From positions 744,001 through 808,000 of the forward strand of contig JADJPJ010000002.1 of the NCBI GenBank assembly GCA_016713325.1: a stretch of DNA of 64,000 nt, given 5' to 3'. Source of the DNA: Candidatus Flexifilum affinis. Lineage in GTDB: Bacteria; Chloroflexota; Anaerolineae; Aggregatilineales; Phototrophicaceae. Below the pieces are notes generated by a model. It did no database searches. It was not told the origin of the DNA and was given only the letters and a program-made list of their open reading frames with translations. Position numbers and translations under genes: made by a program. The number at the start of each line of letters is the position of its first letter. The stretch's first letter is position 1. Below are positions 36,790 to 44,424 of this stretch, piece by piece.

Positions 36790-37652
36790 ACGCGACACAA
36801 ATTCTGACGATGGCGCGCTACGAGGTGCTCATGGCCTTTCGACGGCGCAGCCTGGTCATCCTGCTGATTCTTTTTCTGGTCTCGCTCACGTTCTTCGCCA
36901 ATGTCTCCAGCGAGACCAACCAGACGTCGGTCATTGCCCTTCCAGGAGAAGGTGACACGACCGCGAGGCTCGAGGACCTGAACCAGTTGCCACCAGAGGC
37001 GATCCCGGAATGGATGCGCGGAGTGGATCTGAACCTCTGGTATCGGAGCGGCGGCGTGTCTACCGCGATGATCGCCGGAGCGATGATTATGGCGATCGCC
37101 ATCGTCATGTTCAGCAACGAGTCCATCCCACTCGACCGCCAATACAAAGTGCGAGAGCTGCTCGACGCCTTACCACTTCCGCGGACGTCTTACCTGGCCG
37201 GGAAGCTCCTCGGCGTGTGGGCGGGCCTGCTGGCGATTTCGTTAGCGGCGGCGCTGTTCTCGGCTGTGGTCTTTCGTGTCCTGCTCGGTCCCTATGACCT
37301 TCGCTTCCTGGCGCTTCTCTGGTTGTTTTTCGAACTGCCGCTGGTGCTTCTCTCCGGGGCGCTGGCCGTGCTGCTCACCAGTTGGATGCGGTCGCGGCGC
37401 GGCGCCGTCCTGATGAGTCTGTTGGTGCTGCCGGTCGCCATCATCCTGGTTGTGCTAGCCGTTCCGTCCCTGTCTGCGGTCGGTGTGTATGTCCATCCGG
37501 CCTATGCCTTCTATATCTTGCTCACCCCGGACGAGACCGCCGTCGCCGTTGTAAACGAGCGCATTGCCGACACCGTGCCCATTCTGCTCGGTGCGATGGC
37601 CGTGAGCTGGGTCCTGGCCTATGGCTGGCAGCGCCTGCGCGAGGGGCAGTGA
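36786..37652 (+). CDS. ABC-2 type transporter permease
   Basis: Permease-like membrane protein of 288 residues. After a first helix (LVILLILFLVSLTFFA) it has an extracytoplasmic segment of about 70 residues. Then come helices separated by the cytoplasmic loop RQYKVRELLDALPLPRTSYLAGKLLG, the ABC-2 coupling-helix region. The start overlaps the upstream stop by four bases. With the ATPase gene 157 bp downstream and the two smaller membrane genes, it forms a plausible heteromeric exporter placed under an ECF sigma factor. Substrate unknown. Confidence 0.8.
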   Translation: MNATQILTMARYEVLMAFRRRSLVILLILFLVSLTFFANVSSETNQTSVIALPGEGDTTARLEDLNQLPPEAIPEWMRGVDLNLWYRSGGVSTAMIAGAMIMAIAIVMFSNESIPLDRQYKVRELLDALPLPRTSYLAGKLLGVWAGLLAISLAAALFSAVVFRVLLGPYDLRFLALLWLFFELPLVLLSGALAVLLTSWMRSRRGAVLMSLLVLPVAIILVVLAVPSLSAVGVYVHPAYAFYILLTPDETAVAVVNERIADTVPILLGAMAVSWVLAYGWQRLREGQ

Positions 37653-37665
37653 GTGAAAAGAAGTG

Positions 37666-37748
37666 ACGAGAGATGAGAAACGAGAAATGAGACTGATAGA
37701 CCCTATCGGTGAAAGCCTATAGCGCTCGCGTCCAGCCTCATCTCTCGT
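37666..37748. repeat. Intergenic inverted repeat, 12 bp arms
   Basis: ACGAGAGATGAG (37666-37677) is exactly complementary to CTCATCTCTCGT (37737-37748). Degenerate copies of the same GAGATGAG/AGAAATGAG text flank it. Similar text is found near 27650, 54880-54990 and 59110-59143. Confidence 0.65.
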
Positions 37749-37809
37749 TTTTCGTTTCTACTGGTCTATAGCTTCGCCATCACCAATCATCTTCCTGAGG
37801 ATACTTCCC

Positions 37810-38697
37810 ATGATCGAAATCCGTGACCTGACCAAGACCTACAACCGCAGCGTACACGCGCTAAACGGCGTAACGTTGACCATTGGCACCGGCATGTTCG
37901 GCCTGTTGGGGCCGAACGGCGCGGGCAAGACGACCCTGATGCGCATCCTGGCCGGCCTGCTGCGCCCGACTTCCGGGGGCGCGACCATTTTCGGCAACGA
38001 TGTGAGCACCCTGGAAGGGCGGTTGGGCACCAAGGCCATTCTTGGCTACCTGCCGCAGGAGCTGGGGTTGTATCCCAACCTCAATGCCTACGAGTTCCTG
38101 GACTATATGGCCATTCTGAAGGGGGTGAACGATGCCAGGCAGCGGCGGAGCCAGATCGAGCGGCTGATCGCCCAGGTGCATCTGGAAGACGCGGCCAAAC
38201 GCCCGCTCAAGACCTATTCCGGCGGTATGAAGCGGCGAATCGGTATCGCGCAGGCGCTCCTCGGCGACCCGCGCCTGCTGATCGTCGACGAGCCGACGGC
38301 CGGTCTGGACCCGGAAGAGCGCATCCGTTTCCGCAATCTGCTGGTCGACATGGCGCAGGACCGGGCCATCATCCTGTCCACGCACATCGTCGAGGACATC
38401 AGCCAGAGCTGCAACGACCTGGCGGTGATGCGCAGCGGGAAGGTGATCTACCGGGGTGCGCCGGCCGACTTGATTGAAGGGGCTCGCGGTCACGTGTGGA
38501 TCGTCAAAGGTCAGCGGCCCGGCGACGATCTGACGCTGGTCTCGTCACTCCAGCTCCATGACGGCGTGCACTACCGCGTGGTGGGGGATGCGAGCCACTA
38601 TGCCGGCGCCGTCGAGGCGGAGCCGAGCCTCGAGGACGGCTACATGTGGCTGATGCAGGACCGCCGCGCGGCGGAGCGCGCCGGTGTAACGGCGTAG
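37810..38697 (+). CDS. ABC transporter ATP-binding protein
   Basis: ATPase subunit, 295 residues, of the exporter whose membrane genes precede it. Walker A is GPNGAGKTT, the signature YSGGMKRR, Walker B LLIVDEPTAGLD, and the switch His is in ILSTHIVED. It belongs to the CcmA/NatA-like group with a C-terminal extension of about 70 residues (from KGQRPGDD) of unknown role. The 157 bp gap before it contains a dispersed inverted repeat, so it may have its own promoter. Confidence 0.92.
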   Translation: MIEIRDLTKTYNRSVHALNGVTLTIGTGMFGLLGPNGAGKTTLMRILAGLLRPTSGGATIFGNDVSTLEGRLGTKAILGYLPQELGLYPNLNAYEFLDYMAILKGVNDARQRRSQIERLIAQVHLEDAAKRPLKTYSGGMKRRIGIAQALLGDPRLLIVDEPTAGLDPEERIRFRNLLVDMAQDRAIILSTHIVEDISQSCNDLAVMRSGKVIYRGAPADLIEGARGHVWIVKGQRPGDDLTLVSSLQLHDGVHYRVVGDASHYAGAVEAEPSLEDGYMWLMQDRRAAERAGVTA

Positions 38698-38708
38698 GAG
38701 ACAACTTT

Positions 38709-38759
38709 CCTCACCCCTCAATCCCCTCCATGCCATGGAGAGGGGATTGAGGGGTGAGG
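38709..38759. terminator. Long hairpin between convergent genes
   Basis: CCTCACCCCTCAATCCCC and GGGGATTGAGGGGTGAGG form a stem of over 20 bp (one 2-base bulge), with its centre at CCATGCCATGG. There is no clear T-run. It may be a terminator for both convergent genes or a copy of a dispersed palindromic repeat. Confidence 0.6.
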
Positions 38760-38770
38760 TGAGGCCTGAA

Positions 38771-41116
38771 TTACGGGAAGGGCGGGCAGCGATCGGTCGA
38801 AAGCTGGGTCACGCTGTTGGCGAAGACGAAGCCGCCGCTCAGTCGCACGCCTTCGACCTGCGCCTCGACCTGGAACCAGAGTTGGCCGCCGTTCTGCTGC
38901 TGGCCGACGATGTCGACCACTGTTGAGACCGGCAGGATGCCGGTGATGGCTGCGTCGAGATTCGGCTGCGCGCGGATGTTCGTCTGCTGCGTGGCGATGG
39001 CCCGGCAGAGGATGCGCGGCGTCGGAGTGGCGGTTGGCGTATCCGTCGGCGTGAAGGTGGCCGTCGGTGTGCCGGTCGGCGTGGGCGTATCCGTTGGCGT
39101 GGGCGTGTTCGACGGGGTGTAGGTCCAGGTTGGCGTGAGGGTCGCCGTGGGCGTATCGCTGGGCGTCGGCGTGTTCGACGGGGTGTGGGTCGCGCTCGGC
39201 GTGTAGGTCATGGTCGGCGTGGGCGTCGGCGATGGGAAGAAGACTCCGACCCAGGTCGACTGCGTGAAATAGGCGACGATGAGGAGGACGATCAGGATGC
39301 CCCCACCAATGCCGAACAGGCGCAGTCGTGACCGGGAGCGTATCCCGCGCAGCTGGCCTTCGATGCGCCGCAGTTCAGGCCTCCGCCCGACAATGTTGAA
39401 CGGCTCGTCCTGCATGGTATCGATCAGCGCTTCGGCTTCCTCGACATCGCCATCTTCGACCGCGGCGATCGCCCGTTCCAGGTAGCGCGACATCAGGTCA
39501 TTGACCACCGCGCGGTAGCGGGTATCCTGGGCGAATTCCATCAGCCCGCTCAGCATCGAACGCGCCTGCAGCAGTTCGTTGTCGTAGTTCTGAGCGATGT
39601 TCGTGGCCGCCCGTTCGATGACCTGGCGGGCGCGCTGCATATTGCTGGCGTTGGCCCGCGCTTCCAGCAGCATCTCGGACAGGTTGCCATCCGCCGGGTC
39701 GAGCTTGACGCCCAGTTCCAGAAGCTGGATCGCTTCGTTGGTCAGGTTCAGCTTTTCGTCCAGGGCGGTGGCGCTCTTGGCGCGGTTGAGCGCCGAGGCG
39801 GCCTGTTCTGTAAGTTGAGTCTTCACAGCGCCGAGCCGCTTGTTGGCATTCTCGGCAAGCTGGCCCAGACGCGGGCTGTTGGGCAAGGTCTGGCGCAGGC
39901 GGGCGATTGTCCCCAGGACCGTCTGAAGCTGCTCGGCCTGTTCCGCCAAAGCGCCGCCGATTAGGCTGAGCTGCGCTGTCACAGCGTCGGCGTCGGTCTG
40001 AATGCGCCGGACGCGCTCGATGCGGTCTTCGGCGTTGGGGTCGTTGGGCACGACTCGCAGCGCACCATCGTACTTGCGCAGCGCTTCGGCCCAGTTATCG
40101 GCGGCCAGCATGCGGTCGCCGTCGTTAATCATCTCACGGGCCAGGGCCAGGTCCTGAATTTCCAGCAGCGCCTGTTCGGCGTCTTTCCAGGTCAGGATGC
40201 CGTTGCGCTCGGCGATGTCGCGCGCTTCGCGGTACAGCCGTTCGGCTTCGTCGTAGTTGCCGGCGCGCACCAGCGAATTGGCGCGGTTGAACGACACGCG
40301 GGCATCAAACGGGATGCGGTGATCCGGCACCACGCCGCGTATCAGGTTGTCCTCGGCCTTTTGCCGGTATTCCAGCGCCGTTGCGTTGCCCGGCTGGACA
40401 TTGAGCACACGGTTGGCCAGATCGATGACCAACTGGTAGTCGCCGGAATAGTAAGCCTGGGTCATCTCCGACACCGTGCTTTCGGTGTCGGCACCGGCGT
40501 ACAGCGGACCCGTGCCCGGGGGGCGGCGCGACGAGTCTCGCGGCAGCTCGCGCTCCGGCGGCGGGTAGCCTGATGACGTAACAAAAGACGGCCCATCGTC
40601 TCTGGACGGGTCGTTATTGACCGCGGGCTGCTGTCCGGTGGCGCGCACCGCAGGCATTTCCCCGCGCGTATCGACGGCTGTGCGTGGCGGCAGCTTGCGT
40701 TCTACCTGATGCCGGGCGAACAGATCGTTCACCCGCTGCTGTGCCTGAGCATTATGCTTGCTGGCGTCGACCAGCAGGGCAATGACGTCGGGGTCGCGGG
40801 GGCTGAGCGTCAGCGCTTCGGCGAGAATGTCGATCGCTTCATCGACATCGTCTTCGTCACCGGCGATTTCAACACGAATTCGGGCGCGGCGCACGAGACC
40901 TCGGACGGTCGCGGCGGTCGGCGAGGTGCCGCTGCCGGCGCGCGCCAGTTCACCGAAAACGGTTTGCGCGTCACCCTCCAGCGGCGTGTTTTTGGCGTCG
41001 GCGAGCACAGCGCGCGCCTGACGTTCCAGCTCGGCAATTGCGGAGGCTTCCGCGTTCTCCGGCAGCGCGCGAATTGCGCGGCGCAGCTCGTCCAGCCGCT
41101 CTTGTAGATCGGGCAT
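38771..41116 (-). CDS. Large helical-repeat membrane protein with Thr-Pro linker and SH3b-like domain
   Basis: 781-residue protein. The N-terminal about 590 residues are cytoplasmic, acidic, helical and repeat-like (TPR-type: [39 protein letters not shown]). One transmembrane helix follows ([20 protein letters not shown]), then a Thr-Pro linker of about 75 residues ([20 protein letters not shown]). An extracytoplasmic domain of about 75 residues resembles bacterial SH3 ([26 protein letters not shown]). It may link a cytoplasmic scaffold to the cell wall. I chose ATG 41116, preceded by GAGG. No catalytic motif; function unknown. Confidence 0.85.
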   Translation of the reverse strand: MPDLQERLDELRRAIRALPENAEASAIAELERQARAVLADAKNTPLEGDAQTVFGELARAGSGTSPTAATVRGLVRRARIRVEIAGDEDDVDEAIDILAEALTLSPRDPDVIALLVDASKHNAQAQQRVNDLFARHQVERKLPPRTAVDTRGEMPAVRATGQQPAVNNDPSRDDGPSFVTSSGYPPPERELPRDSSRRPPGTGPLYAGADTESTVSEMTQAYYSGDYQLVIDLANRVLNVQPGNATALEYRQKAEDNLIRGVVPDHRIPFDARVSFNRANSLVRAGNYDEAERLYREARDIAERNGILTWKDAEQALLEIQDLALAREMINDGDRMLAADNWAEALRKYDGALRVVPNDPNAEDRIERVRRIQTDADAVTAQLSLIGGALAEQAEQLQTVLGTIARLRQTLPNSPRLGQLAENANKRLGAVKTQLTEQAASALNRAKSATALDEKLNLTNEAIQLLELGVKLDPADGNLSEMLLEARANASNMQRARQVIERAATNIAQNYDNELLQARSMLSGLMEFAQDTRYRAVVNDLMSRYLERAIAAVEDGDVEEAEALIDTMQDEPFNIVGRRPELRRIEGQLRGIRSRSRLRLFGIGGGILIVLLIVAYFTQSTWVGVFFPSPTPTPTMTYTPSATHTPSNTPTPSDTPTATLTPTWTYTPSNTPTPTDTPTPTGTPTATFTPTDTPTATPTPRILCRAIATQQTNIRAQPNLDAAITGILPVSTVVDIVGQQQNGGQLWFQVEAQVEGVRLSGGFVFANSVTQLSTDRCPPFP

Positions 41117-41212
41117 ATTATCCTCGTCGTGCAAAAACGCACCGGACCATTATAGCACTCCCAGAATCGCGACAAGGGTGTTTTCGTGCAGGCGTCGCGC
41201 TATAATGCATTC

Positions 41213-41803
41213 ATGTCTGAGCGAGAACTCTATGCGCTTCTCCCTTACTTCTTCGGCGGCGCCTTCGGGCTGGGGATCGTCCTCTTCGGCATATCGCTGT
41301 TGTTGCTCCAGCGCCGGCGCACGGCTGGGAACTTCGCGCTGCGCCGCCGGGCCGGTCAGCGTGGTGGGCGGATGTTCATCGTGAGCCTGCTGATGCTGAT
41401 TGTCGGCACGGTCTTCGCGGTGGGCTGGCTGATTGCCGGCCTGATCTATCGCGAACAGCTCTATCGACCGGTGGATCGTGGCGAAGACGACCTGTATGGC
41501 ATCGGCGTGCCGGTTGAGACACTCGATGCCCTGACAGCCATCGCTCTGACGCCGACAGCCACCCTGACGCTCACCGCGTCGTCGACGCCCACGCCCACAA
41601 GCACGCCGCTGCCCACCGATACGCCAACGATAACGCCGCTGCCCAGCGCGACTCCAAGTTTCACCTGGACGCCCAGCGCCACGTGGACCCCAAGCATGAC
41701 TCCGTCCAACACGCCGACGCCGATCATTCTGGCGACGAATACGCCGCAGCCCGCGACTCGAGTCCGCACGACGCCCACGCGTGACGCCCCGCCGACGAAC
41801 TGA
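41213..41803 (+). CDS. Two-helix membrane protein with Thr-Pro tail
   Basis: 196-residue protein with two transmembrane helices (about residues 10-32 and 54-78) and a long extracytoplasmic tail of Thr/Pro/Ser repeats (STPTPTSTPLPTDTPTITPLP and so on) ending RVRTTPTRDAPPTN. No folded C-terminal domain is visible. It diverges from the TPR/SH3 membrane gene by about 96 bp, so the two may be co-regulated and share a surface role. The DNA is repetitive because of the Thr-Pro codons; this is coding, not a repeat element. Confidence 0.75.
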   Translation: MSERELYALLPYFFGGAFGLGIVLFGISLLLLQRRRTAGNFALRRRAGQRGGRMFIVSLLMLIVGTVFAVGWLIAGLIYREQLYRPVDRGEDDLYGIGVPVETLDALTAIALTPTATLTLTASSTPTPTSTPLPTDTPTITPLPSATPSFTWTPSATWTPSMTPSNTPTPIILATNTPQPATRVRTTPTRDAPPTN

Positions 41804-41889
41804 ACGCGCCGTTGGTGTCCCGCACGTGCGGGGTTATACTTTTGCGTAGATTTTCACAGTCTGTTCTCAAGCAATCTGAGGCTCATGCT

Positions 41890-42633
41890 ATGCTCTCCCT
41901 TCCCCTGGTGTTTTCGATCATCACGTCGGCTATCAGCGCCGTGTTCGCGTTTTCCGTGCTGCGGCGCTGGCTGGGGCTTCGGCGTGCTGGAAAGGCTCGC
42001 CCACATCTGCTTGCCTGGGGAATCGGCCTGATCCTCTATTTTCTCGGCGCGTTCAGCCAGGTAGTCCTCTCGCTCCAATGGAGTTCGTTTTTCTTCGCGC
42101 TGTGGTACTGGTCCGGTGCGCTGGCCGTGGCCCCCTGGCTGGGGCAGGGGACGATCTATCTATTGGTGCGCCGTGGCAGCATCGCCCGCAATATCCAGAT
42201 GGCCCTGCTGCTGATCACCGTGATGACCCTCCCCTGGGCGCTCTTCCTCACGCCGCTGAACGGCGCTGCGTGGCAGCCAGGGATCGACATGGTGAGCATC
42301 ACCAACGAAGTCATGCAGAAGGGCGGTGTGCGCGGCTTCGTGCCGATCACGAACATCTGGGGAACGGTCGCGCTGGTCGGCGGCGCCCTCTATTCGGCGA
42401 TGCTCTTCCGTCGCAAGCAGATCCTGCGCAGTCGCATGATCGGCAACTGGCTAATCGCCGCCGGCGCCCTCATGCCCGCCCTGGGTGGCGCGCTCATCCG
42501 CCTGGATCTGACCTGGCTCAAGTATCCAGCGGAGATGTTCGGCATCATTGTGCTGTTCGTCGGCTTCCTCGTCGCGACGCAAGCCGCGGAGGATGAACCT
42601 GTTACACGCCGCGCACCCGCTGCCGCTTCGTAA
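41890..42633 (+). CDS. Multi-pass membrane protein of unknown function, 247 aa
   Basis: Polytopic protein with about seven hydrophobic helices and short loops (FSIITSAISAVFAFSVL, LLAWGIGLILYFLGAFSQVVL, IIVLFVGFLVATQAAE). The ATG at 41890 removes a non-hydrophobic upstream extension in the same frame. The next gene begins five bases after its stop. No cysteine motif, no conserved charged pattern that I recognise. Function unknown. Confidence 0.78.
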   Translation: MLSLPLVFSIITSAISAVFAFSVLRRWLGLRRAGKARPHLLAWGIGLILYFLGAFSQVVLSLQWSSFFFALWYWSGALAVAPWLGQGTIYLLVRRGSIARNIQMALLLITVMTLPWALFLTPLNGAAWQPGIDMVSITNEVMQKGGVRGFVPITNIWGTVALVGGALYSAMLFRRKQILRSRMIGNWLIAAGALMPALGGALIRLDLTWLKYPAEMFGIIVLFVGFLVATQAAEDEPVTRRAPAAAS

Positions 42634-42637
42634 GCCC

Positions 42638-43027
42638 ATGGCCGAACTCTATCCTGTGTTCAAAGAAGCGCACTTCTTCCTCAGCCGCTTCGGACTGATC
42701 CTCGGATTGATCATGGGGCTGATCGCCGTCTACATCGGCCTGATTCGCCATGGCGATGTCACACGGTGGTTTCGCCGTGGCGTCTATGGCATGACTGGAC
42801 TGGTCGCCCTGGAGGCGCTGCTCGGCCTGACGATGTATGCGCTGGGGGGGCGTCCCTATGAGGAGGTCCATCTGATCTATGGCGTCGGCGCGCTGCTCTC
42901 GCTGCCCTTCTTCATTTTCGTCGAGCGAACGGCGACCAAGCGCCCCGCCATGGGCAGCTATATCTGGGGCTGCTTCCTGCTGGCGGCCATTTTTCTGCGC
43001 AGTATCATGACCGGCGCGGCCGGGTAA
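42638..43027 (+). CDS. Small multi-pass membrane protein, 129 aa
   Basis: Protein of about 129 residues with four likely transmembrane helices (FGLILGLIMGLIAVYIGLI, YGMTGLVALEALLGLTMYAL, a third around LIYGVGALLSLPFFIF, and GCFLLAAIFLRSIM). A conserved-looking Glu/His pair sits in PYEEVHLIYG. It lies directly after the seven-helix gene and 12 bp before the MFS transporter gene. ATG 42638 is favoured; an in-frame ATG at 42593 would overlap the previous gene. Unknown function. Confidence 0.72.
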   Translation: MAELYPVFKEAHFFLSRFGLILGLIMGLIAVYIGLIRHGDVTRWFRRGVYGMTGLVALEALLGLTMYALGGRPYEEVHLIYGVGALLSLPFFIFVERTATKRPAMGSYIWGCFLLAAIFLRSIMTGAAG

Positions 43028-43039
43028 GCGAGGAACAAC

Positions 43040-44329
43040 ATGGTTTTGCCCCGTACGCGCCAGTTCTGGTCAGTATCGATCAGCCATCTGGTGATTGACA
43101 TCTTCAACGGTAGCGTCCCCGTGCTGCTGACGTTCATCAGCGGACACTTAATTGGCCTCAGCAATACGCAGATCGGCTTCGCGATCAGCATCTACCAACT
43201 GACCAGCGCTCTGAGCCAGCCGTTCGCAGGTTGGCTGGCGGATCGGTCGGGCGGGCGGCTGCTTGGCGCCGGCGGGGTCGGGTGGACGGTCGGCATGCAA
43301 GCGCTGGCGCTGCTGCTCGTGGTGACGACGCGCAGCTACGTGCTCATGGTCATTCCCTTGACGCTGGCGGCGCTGGGCAGCGGTATCTTTCATCCGATCG
43401 GCACGATGCATGCTTCGACCCGCACAACCTCGCGTTCCGGCGATCTGTCCCTCTTTTTCATGATGGGGCAGTTGGGAGGCGGTCTGGGACCGGCGATTAC
43501 CGGCTTCCTGCTGGACAGAGCGTCATCCAATAACGCCATCTTCATGCAGGCATTTGGGATGCCTTTCCAGGAGCGTCTGGCCGAGACCGGCTCGATCACG
43601 CCGATCCTCCTTATGGGCATTGTGGCCATCCCCAGCGTCCTGTTCATGGCTTTTTCGCTGCCTGACCGGAAAGCTCACCGTCATAGCAGCCCTACTTCTG
43701 GCGGTGGGACTGGTCGCGCAGCCTTACGCGTTCAGCCACTCGTCATGCTGGGCGGGATGGTCATCCTGCGCGGGATGCTCAACCCTGGCATCGTCGCGTT
43801 TCTGCCTCGGCTGTTTCAATCGCGCGGCTGGAATCCCTCCGAGTATGGCCTGGTGACAAGCTCCTTCTGGATCTCCGGTGCGTTTGCCGGCCTGATCGCC
43901 GGGCAGCTCGCCGACCGCTATGGCGACCGCGTGGTCATCGGCCTGACCCTGCTCATCTCTGCCCCGGCGGTGTTTCTGCTCAGTTCCGCAACGGACAGCA
44001 GCGCCTATCTTCTGGCGATCATCGCTGGAGCCTTCAGCAGCGCCTCGCACCCGTTGATCGTCGCCATGACACAGCGTCTGCTGCCCGGCGGCAGAGGGTT
44101 GTCGTCCGGTATCGGCCTGGGCGCGATTTTCGCGACCGGCGCGCTCGGCACGTTCGTCATCGGGGCGCTGAGCGACTCGCTTGGCCTGGAGACGGCAATT
44201 CAGATCGTCGCTCTGATCACCGTGGCCACCGGTTTGCTCGCGCTCCGGCTGCCTGCTGACCCCACCCCAGCAAAACCTATCGCCGCACCGTCGGAACGCA
44301 GCAGCGACGCCGTTGCCAAGACGGTGTGA
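43040..44329 (+). CDS. MFS transporter, fosmidomycin-resistance (Fsr)-like
   Basis: Major facilitator with 12 predicted helices, 429 residues. The N-terminal half contains HLVIDIFNGSVPVLL and the YQLTSALSQPFAGWLADRSGGR loop, resembling Fsr-type exporters, and ALGSGIFHPIGTMHA fits that group closely. The second half has AGQLADRYGDRVVI at the matching loop. Probably an exporter of small molecules; substrate unknown. GAGGAAC precedes the ATG. It is the last gene of the unit that starts at 41890. Confidence 0.88.
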   Translation: MVLPRTRQFWSVSISHLVIDIFNGSVPVLLTFISGHLIGLSNTQIGFAISIYQLTSALSQPFAGWLADRSGGRLLGAGGVGWTVGMQALALLLVVTTRSYVLMVIPLTLAALGSGIFHPIGTMHASTRTTSRSGDLSLFFMMGQLGGGLGPAITGFLLDRASSNNAIFMQAFGMPFQERLAETGSITPILLMGIVAIPSVLFMAFSLPDRKAHRHSSPTSGGGTGRAALRVQPLVMLGGMVILRGMLNPGIVAFLPRLFQSRGWNPSEYGLVTSSFWISGAFAGLIAGQLADRYGDRVVIGLTLLISAPAVFLLSSATDSSAYLLAIIAGAFSSASHPLIVAMTQRLLPGGRGLSSGIGLGAIFATGALGTFVIGALSDSLGLETAIQIVALITVATGLLALRLPADPTPAKPIAAPSERSSDAVAKTV

Positions 44330-44424
44330 ACCCGGCGGCCTCGGGGATGCGTGCCACGCGTAATCCGTGGACTGAGACTGTGTTAAAATGAGGTTTGTCT
44401 CGGTCTATCCGATGTGAAGAGCGC

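Noticed and set aside
39000..39240. Tandem-looking repeat DNA (GGCGT/CGGTG units)
   Set aside because: It encodes the Thr-Pro linker of the TPR/SH3b protein; codon bias, not a repeat element.
41570..41780. Second tandem-looking repeat tract
   Set aside because: Encodes the Thr-Pro tail of the two-helix membrane protein.
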